From contig JAEWAF010000102.1 in the NCBI GenBank assembly GCA_023391815.1, forward strand, positions 1 to 64,000: a stretch of DNA of 64,000 nt. Direction: 5' to 3'. Below are positions 59,364-64,000 of the stretch, one piece after another. Position 1 is the stretch's first letter; each line of letters begins with the position of its first letter. The notes beneath the pieces were generated by a model. The model worked only from the letters and a program-made list of their open reading frames with translations, searched no databases and was not told where the DNA came from. A program made the position numbers and the translations under genes. The DNA comes from Pseudomonadota bacterium (GTDB lineage: Bacteria; Pseudomonadota; Gammaproteobacteria; Steroidobacterales; Steroidobacteraceae).

Positions 59364-61079
59364 ATGATCGCGACACAACCGGCCAGCGCACCGAAGCGTA
59401 GCGGCGCCGACCTCATCATCCACCTGCTCGAGCGGCAGGGGGTCGAGATCGTCGCGGGCATTCCCGGCGGCGCGTTGTTGCCGTTGTATGAAGCGCTCGG
59501 CCGCTCGACCGCGATTCGACACATCCTGGCGCGACACGAACAGGCGGCGGGCTTCATCGCGCAAGGCATGTCACGCATCACCCGTAGAGCGGGCGTCTGC
59601 TTCGCGACCTCCGGCCCCGGCGTCACCAACATCGTGACCGCGCTCGCCGACGCGAAACTCGATTCGATTCCACTGGTGTGCATCGCCGGGCAGGTGCCGC
59701 AGGCGCTGATCGGCACCGACGCCTTTCAGGAAGTGCCGACCCTCGAGATCGTGCGGCCCATCACCAAGGCGAGTTTCTTCGTGCGGAATGCGAGCGAGCT
59801 GTGGCACGTGATCCCCGAAGCATTCCGTCTCGCCGAGGGCGGGCGGCCCGGCCCGGTGCTGATCGATGTGCCCAAGGACGTTCAGCTGCAACTCGCCGAC
59901 AGCGAGCCGCTGCACGAAGCGGTGCACGAGCATCGCTCGATCTCCGTACTCGACCTGCGACAACATTTCGATCTCGCCGCTGAGATGATTCACTCGGCCC
60001 AACGACCGGTGCTCTATGTGGGCGGCGGCATCGTCAAAGCGCGCGCGCATGCGGATGTCCGAGCGCTGGCTGAACGCGCCGGCCTGCCGGTGACTTCGAC
60101 ATTGATGGCATTGGGCGCGTTGCCCGCCGGCCACGGCTTGGATATCGGCATGCTGGGCATGCACGGTGCGCGTTATACCAACCTGGTCATCGACGAGTGC
60201 GACCTGCTGATCGCTATCGGGGCGCGCTTCGATGACCGTGCGACCGGCGATCCCAAGAAATTCGCACCGCATGCCCGCATCGTTCATATCGATATCGACC
60301 CGCGCGAGCTCGGCAAGATCAAAGCGACCGATCTCTCGATCTGCGCCGACGCAGGCTTCGCGACCCGCGAGTTGCTGAAGCGCGTGCTGCCCGCTCAACG
60401 GGCGCTGTGGCTGTCCCGAGTAAACCAATTGAAGCAGGCTCATCCGCTGCGAACACCTGACGCCCACGAGTTATGCTCGCCTTACGGCATCGTGCAAGCG
60501 GTCGGCGCGCTCACACCGGACGACGTCATCGTGACCACCGACGTGGGACAGCATCAGATGTGGGTCGCGCAACGGTTTCCGTTCGCGCGTCCGGATCGCT
60601 GGCTGACTTCGGGCGGCCTGGGCACGATGGGCTTCGGTTTGCCCGCCGCGATCGGCGCGGCGCTGGCCGAACCGGCAGCGACCACCGTCTGCTTCACCGG
60701 CGATGGCAGCTTGCTGATGAACGTGCAGGAGCTGGCGACGCTGGCCGAGCTGGATTTGAATGTGAAAATCGTGCTGCTCGATAATGCCGCGCTCGGCCTG
60801 GTCCGGCAGCAGCAGGAATTGTTCTATCAGCAGCGCTTCGTGGCCTCGCTGTATTCACGACCGAGCCGGTTCGTGCCCATCGCGCAGGCTTTCGGCATAC
60901 CGGCGTTGGACCTGGGCGAAGCAGCCGGGCCGCACGATGCCCTGGCTCGTGCGCTATCGACTCATGGCCCCATGTTGATTCGCGTGCCGATCGCCGCCAC
61001 TCAACATGTGATGCCCATGGTGGCGCCGGGCCGCGCCAACACTGAAGCGCTCGATCATGCATTCGAGGATGTGAAATGA
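59364..61079 (+). CDS. ilvB: acetolactate synthase large subunit
   Basis: The catalytic subunit of acetohydroxyacid synthase condenses two pyruvates (or pyruvate with 2-ketobutyrate), the first step of Val/Leu/Ile synthesis. The 571-residue ThDP enzyme has the catalytic Glu59 in RHEQAAG, a central FAD-type domain, and the C-terminal ThDP/Mg motif GDGSLLMNVQEL to LLDN. The stretch GLVRQQQELFYQQ and the leader type point to the IlvB (isozyme I) group. It is preceded by a leader peptide and attenuator. A regulatory small subunit (ilvN) is not adjacent; its usual place is taken by csaA. GACAGGAG is the ribosome site. Confidence 0.95.
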   Translation: MIATQPASAPKRSGADLIIHLLERQGVEIVAGIPGGALLPLYEALGRSTAIRHILARHEQAAGFIAQGMSRITRRAGVCFATSGPGVTNIVTALADAKLDSIPLVCIAGQVPQALIGTDAFQEVPTLEIVRPITKASFFVRNASELWHVIPEAFRLAEGGRPGPVLIDVPKDVQLQLADSEPLHEAVHEHRSISVLDLRQHFDLAAEMIHSAQRPVLYVGGGIVKARAHADVRALAERAGLPVTSTLMALGALPAGHGLDIGMLGMHGARYTNLVIDECDLLIAIGARFDDRATGDPKKFAPHARIVHIDIDPRELGKIKATDLSICADAGFATRELLKRVLPAQRALWLSRVNQLKQAHPLRTPDAHELCSPYGIVQAVGALTPDDVIVTTDVGQHQMWVAQRFPFARPDRWLTSGGLGTMGFGLPAAIGAALAEPAATTVCFTGDGSLLMNVQELATLAELDLNVKIVLLDNAALGLVRQQQELFYQQRFVASLYSRPSRFVPIAQAFGIPALDLGEAAGPHDALARALSTHGPMLIRVPIAATQHVMPMVAPGRANTEALDHAFEDVK

Positions 61080-61432
61080 CTCAACCACCGCTCGCGCCGC
61101 CAATCGCCTGGGATGATTTCGAAAAAGTAGAGCTGCGCGCCGGCACCGTTCTGGAAGTCATGGACTTTCCCGAAGCGCGCAAGCCCGCCTGGAAGCTGCG
61201 CATCGACTTCGGCCCGCAGATCGGCGAGCGGGTGTCGAGCGCACAGATCACCGCGCTGTACGGCAAGGAAGACCTGGTCGGGCGACAAGTGATGGCGGTG
61301 GTGAACTTTCCCCCGAAGAAAATCGGTCCATTCCGCTCTGAGGTACTGGTCACCGGATTCCACGATGAAGAAGGTCGCGTGGTGCTGGTCCGTCCGGAAA
61401 GACGAGTGCCGAACGGCGCGAAGCTGCTGTAA
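61076..61432 (+). CDS. CsaA-like tRNA-binding-domain protein
   Basis: The 118-residue protein is the CsaA type: an OB-fold tRNA-binding domain with WDDFEKVELRAGTVLEVMDF at the N-terminus and GRQVMAVVNFPPKKIGPFRS in the middle. CsaA is a chaperone/tRNA-binding homodimer in Bacillus; its role here is unclear. The ATG overlaps the ilvB stop (ATGA), so it is translationally coupled to the acetolactate synthase and should be under the same attenuator. Confidence 0.88.
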   Translation: MTQPPLAPPIAWDDFEKVELRAGTVLEVMDFPEARKPAWKLRIDFGPQIGERVSSAQITALYGKEDLVGRQVMAVVNFPPKKIGPFRSEVLVTGFHDEEGRVVLVRPERRVPNGAKLL

Positions 61433-61462
61433 TGTTCCGGCCTTCCCGCGGGACCTTCATCG

Positions 61463-62251
61463 ATGCAGTTTTCCCAGATTCTCGATTCGATCAGTGCGAC
61501 AGGCGAGACGTTTCAGGTCACCGTCACTGACGATTGGATGCAGGGTCGCGCCACCTTCGGTGGACTCGTCGCCGCGGTGGGAAATGAAGCGATGCGCAGG
61601 CTGGTGCCTCGGGATCGGCCGCTGCGTTCGTTACAAACGACCTTCGTCGGTCCCGCGACCGCCGGTACCTGGCGCATGAATGCGCGAGTACTGCGTGTTG
61701 GCCGAGCCGTCACGCTGGCTCAGTGCGAAGTGCTTGATGGCGATCAAGTGGCGGCGGTGCAAGTCGGCGTGTACGGAATGGATCGCGAGTCGGCCGTGCT
61801 GGTCAAACCAACTGCCGTCGACGCGCCGCGCCGGGTCGATGAGATCAACGAGGTTCGTTACTCGCCCGATCGCTTCCCCGCCTTCGTGCAGCACTTCGCG
61901 ATGCGCTGGGCGCTCGGGGCCAAGCCGTTCACCGGCACGCGCTCACCATCGAAAGTGTTCATTCGACACCGCGATCCCGCACCGTTGACCGAATCGCATA
62001 TCGTCGGCCTGGTGGATTGCATCCCGACGCCCGCGCTCTCGATGTTCAAGGCACCGGCGCCGGGCAGCTCGCTCGTGTGGACGCTGGAGTTCTTCGAGCA
62101 CGATCTGGAGTTCAGCCCGGCAGCGTGGTGGCGCATCGACAGCGACATCGATGCCGCGACCGGCGGCTACGTGAATCAAACGGGGCTATTGCACGACCCG
62201 AACGGACGGCCGGTCGCGCTGTCCCGGCAGCTGTTCGCCGTGTTCGGTTAG
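61463..62251 (+). CDS. TesB-like acyl-CoA thioesterase
   Basis: The 262-residue protein has the double hot-dog layout of TesB/4HBT_3-type thioesterases: WMQGRATFGGLVAAVGNEAM in the N-terminal half (the region with the active-site Gly/Glu environment), RPLRSLQTTFVGPATAG, and a second half with WRIDSDIDAATGGYVNQTGL. It hydrolyses acyl-CoA esters; the chain length cannot be read. It is probably the last gene of the ilvB transcript (30 bases after csaA). Its final four bases overlap the convergent marC-family gene. Confidence 0.85.
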   Translation: MQFSQILDSISATGETFQVTVTDDWMQGRATFGGLVAAVGNEAMRRLVPRDRPLRSLQTTFVGPATAGTWRMNARVLRVGRAVTLAQCEVLDGDQVAAVQVGVYGMDRESAVLVKPTAVDAPRRVDEINEVRYSPDRFPAFVQHFAMRWALGAKPFTGTRSPSKVFIRHRDPAPLTESHIVGLVDCIPTPALSMFKAPAPGSSLVWTLEFFEHDLEFSPAAWWRIDSDIDAATGGYVNQTGLLHDPNGRPVALSRQLFAVFG

Positions 62252-62907
62252 GCGGGGACTCGCGCCAGGCGCACCACGTCCAGCACGCCGTTGATGATGA
62301 ACTGCACGCCGATGCAGATCAGCAGGAAGCCCATGATCCTGGCCATTGCGTTCATGCCCGCGATGCCGAGCACTTTCGACAGCTTGGTCGCGGCCCGCAA
62401 GGTGATGTAAGAAATCACACCGACCACCGCGATCCCGAGCGCGATCAGCACGTGACCCAGCACGATGTGCTCGGTCTGCTGTGCCGAGGCCGACAAGCCG
62501 ATGACCACGGCGATCGAGCCCGGCCCGCTCAAGCCTGGCATGGCCAGCGGCGTGAACGACACGTCGGCCTTGCCGGCGGCTTCCATCTGCTCCTGCCGTG
62601 ACATCACGACGGTGTCCGGAAACAGCATGCGAAAGCCCAGATAGCTCACGATCATGCCGCCGGCGATGCGCAGGCCCGGAATGGAAATGCCGAAGAAGTT
62701 CATGATCAGGCCGCCCGCCACCAGGAACGACGTGAGAATGAAGAACATGTAGATACAGGCGCGCTTGATCTGCTCGGTGCGCTCCTGGTCGTTGAGGTTG
62801 GCGGTAATGGTCACCACCATGCCGACGGCGGACAGGGGATTGACGATGGGCAGCAGCGCGCCGATCGTGCTCAGGACCAGGGTCAGACCTTGGACAAACC
62901 AATTCAT
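62248..62907 (-). CDS. MarC/YchE family integral membrane protein
   Basis: The 219-residue protein has about six membrane helices: LVLSTIGALLPIVNPLSAVG, then ACIYMFFILTSFLVAGGLI, further helices, and FLLICIGVQFIINGV at the C-terminus. It carries the MarC-family start with the 'P-x-x-NPLSAV' and the FxxAMPGLSGPGSIAVVIGL-like centre. MarC proteins are uncharacterised transporters; the old link to antibiotic resistance was not upheld. It is co-directional with the TetR gene 31 bases upstream. Confidence 0.92.
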   Translation of the reverse strand: MNWFVQGLTLVLSTIGALLPIVNPLSAVGMVVTITANLNDQERTEQIKRACIYMFFILTSFLVAGGLIMNFFGISIPGLRIAGGMIVSYLGFRMLFPDTVVMSRQEQMEAAGKADVSFTPLAMPGLSGPGSIAVVIGLSASAQQTEHIVLGHVLIALGIAVVGVISYITLRAATKLSKVLGIAGMNAMARIMGFLLICIGVQFIINGVLDVVRLARVPA

Positions 62908-62938
62908 GGGCCGACGTTGTACCTGAAAGCGCGCGCCG

Positions 62939-63652
62939 TCAGGTGATCTTTTTGCGTTTGGCCGACTGCGGTTTGCACAGACGCTCGAAGCCGCTCGCGA
63001 TGAACGGCGCCATGCGCCGGCCGATGGCTTCGAAATCGCTGGATTTACACACTCCCTCGGACAGCCGGTCGATACGGCCGGTCTGCGACAACGTCAGTGT
63101 CAGGGCGCCGGACAGGAAGTGATAGCTCCAATACAACTCTTCCTCGCTCACGTCCGGCAGCGCTTTGCGAAGCGCTTCGATCAGGTGATGAATCACGTTA
63201 TCGAACGTACGGCCCATGGTCTCCCCGCCCCACGCCGGCGTGTTGTTCACCTGGGCGATCAATGCGAAGTAGTTGTGCCAGCGCTGATCGCCGGTGGCGG
63301 CCCGTTGCAGGATGGGCTGTAAGAACGCGTCGATCACGCCTTCCACGGTGATGGCGCTGCCGGCCGACTTCACATACGCGTCGATGGACTCGATGCGCTC
63401 CTTGTTGATGATCTCGGCCCGGCGCTCGAACACCGCGTCGAACAGGCCGCGCTTGGTATCGAAGTAGTAGTGCAACAGGGCGGTGTCGACCTTCGCTTCC
63501 TGCGCCACCTCGCGCACCGTCACGCCCCAAAAGCCATGGCGCGAGAAATGATCTTCGGCGGCGTCCAGAATGCGCTCCCGCATATCGGGCGCGGCATCGG
63601 TCTTCAAGGGCCGGCCCCGACGGACCTTGCGGCGTTTGGTGCTCACTTTCAT
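62939..63652 (-). CDS. TetR-family transcriptional regulator
   Basis: The 237-residue protein starts with a basic N-terminus (KVSTKRRKVRRGRPLK). The TetR HTH follows: RERILDAAEDHFSRHGFWGV, VREVAQEAKVDTALLHYYFD, and TKRGLFDAVFERR. The C-terminal ligand-binding region (TetR_C-like, helical) is divergent. I use the ATG at 63650-63652. It is divergent from the gene that begins at the window edge, and palindromes in the gap make it the likely repressor of that gene and itself. Confidence 0.9.
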   Translation of the reverse strand: MKVSTKRRKVRRGRPLKTDAAPDMRERILDAAEDHFSRHGFWGVTVREVAQEAKVDTALLHYYFDTKRGLFDAVFERRAEIINKERIESIDAYVKSAGSAITVEGVIDAFLQPILQRAATGDQRWHNYFALIAQVNNTPAWGGETMGRTFDNVIHHLIEALRKALPDVSEEELYWSYHFLSGALTLTLSQTGRIDRLSEGVCKSSDFEAIGRRMAPFIASGFERLCKPQSAKRKKIT

Positions 63653-63832
63653 CAGGACACTCTTTGGCCCGCTGTCATTATTTCCCCGCGATCGCTTCGA
63701 TTGCCGAAGCATTTCGATCAGCTGCAACTCTGCGGAAGTCAGGGGGTCGCCCCGACAACGCTTCCTTAGGTGAAAACCCTAACAGCATACCCGTTTAGCT
63801 CGGGTTTGCACCGGGCAGGTGCGTCGGATCAG

Positions 63833-63908
63833 TATTCATCAACTGCTGAATAATTGACAGCGAGCCCGGCCGGAGGCAATCTGGCCAATAATCATCAGAT
63901 GATGAATA
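63833..63908. promoter_or_regulatory. inverted repeats in the TetR divergent region, probable operators
   Basis: TATTCATCA (63833-63841) recurs as its reverse complement TGATGAATA (63900-63908). Overlapping the second copy is a 13-base palindrome ATCATC-A-GATGAT (63891-63903). These lie 48-123 bases upstream of the next gene's ATG, a normal place for TetR operators. The rest of the ~300-base gap shows no gene. Confidence 0.55.
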
Positions 63909-63955
63909 AATTTCGGCCCGCAGCGAATAAACGGATCAGTTAGGGGGACTTGAGC

Positions 63956-64000
63956 ATGACTGCCTGTGCTTCTCGGGGCGCCTTGCGCCTGTCGATCGCC
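63956..64000 (+). CDS. start of an unknown CDS, cut by the window edge
   Basis: ATG at 63956 follows the ribosome site AGGGGGACT and opens 15 codons (MTACASRGALRLSIA) before the window ends. A small, hydrophobic-leaning start with an Arg suggests a signal peptide, so an exported protein such as a receptor or enzyme is likely. It is divergent from the TetR gene. Confidence 0.55.
   Translation, partial: MTACASRGALRLSIA

Noticed and set aside
1..64000. tRNA, rRNA, CRISPR array, prophage or insertion sequence
   Set aside because: I looked for tRNA-like cloverleafs in gaps, regular repeat-spacer arrays, integrases and transposases, and saw none I could support.

Overview
The window reads as ordinary chromosome from a GC-rich gammaproteobacterium. 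The mix of a large TIGR01782-type TonB-dependent receptor, a MexEF-OprN-like RND pump, the prkA/DUF444/spoVR trio, an LpxR-type lipid A deacylase and two GGDEF proteins suggests the Xanthomonadales/Nevskiales/Steroidobacterales side of the class. That placement is inference from gene families only. I found no rRNA, tRNA, CRISPR array, prophage or insertion sequence. Genes are dense on both strands, and most convergent pairs end within a few bases of each other.

Layout. 1-9.0 kb (minus strand): the 5' part of a TIGR04255-type gene cut by the window edge, then a co-directional set reading TonB receptor, gamma-glutamyltransferase homologue, small conserved unknown, glpK, and an M48-like membrane protein that has lost its zinc motif. 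A GntR/FCD regulator diverges from the receptor. 10-16.6 kb: M28 lipoprotein peptidase, flavodoxin-fold protein, a membrane-anchored unknown, an SRPBCC/ArsR pair with a clear twin operator, and a large lipoprotein with Ig-like and propeller-like parts. 16.6-23.2 kb: 3-methyladenine glycosylase with an apparently leaderless promoter, YgiQ-type radical SAM protein, LpxR, LysR regulator, methyltransferase. 23.3-31.5 kb: a stress block of Hsp20 (with a sigma-32-like promoter), Lon, and prkA-DUF444-spoVR. 31.5-36 kb: NmrA-like oxidoreductase with divergent LysR, two secreted unknowns, glutathione transferase. 36.2-42.2 kb: tripartite RND efflux operon with tandem hairpins between adaptor and permease. 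42.3-48.9 kb: HAD phosphatase, XRE-PAS regulator, Lhr helicase, DUF2807 lipoprotein. 49-56.7 kb: diguanylate cyclase behind a perfect CRP-type site, fructose-1,6-bisphosphatase, a stand-alone ketosynthase, a small secreted protein, a second Cache-type diguanylate cyclase, and a hybrid kinase without its ATPase domain. 56.9-64 kb: LysR/citrate-synthase-family pair, ilvB with a complete leader-peptide attenuator, CsaA-like protein, acyl-CoA thioesterase, MarC protein, TetR regulator, and the first codons of a divergent gene.

The best-supported non-obvious signals are: (i) an ivbL-like branched-chain leader and terminator in front of ilvB; (ii) a pair of mirror-image 22-bp operators over the SRPBCC/ArsR promoter; (iii) a perfect TGTGA-N6-TCACA site before a diguanylate cyclase gene; (iv) three enzyme-family proteins with altered or missing catalytic parts (M48-like HExxH lost, citrate synthase Asp to Glu, histidine kinase lacking HATPase); and (v) an edge-truncated TIGR04255 gene. 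I did not find a convincing novel multi-gene system. The most unusual arrangement is the receptor/GGT/unknown/glpK/pseudo-peptidase cluster.
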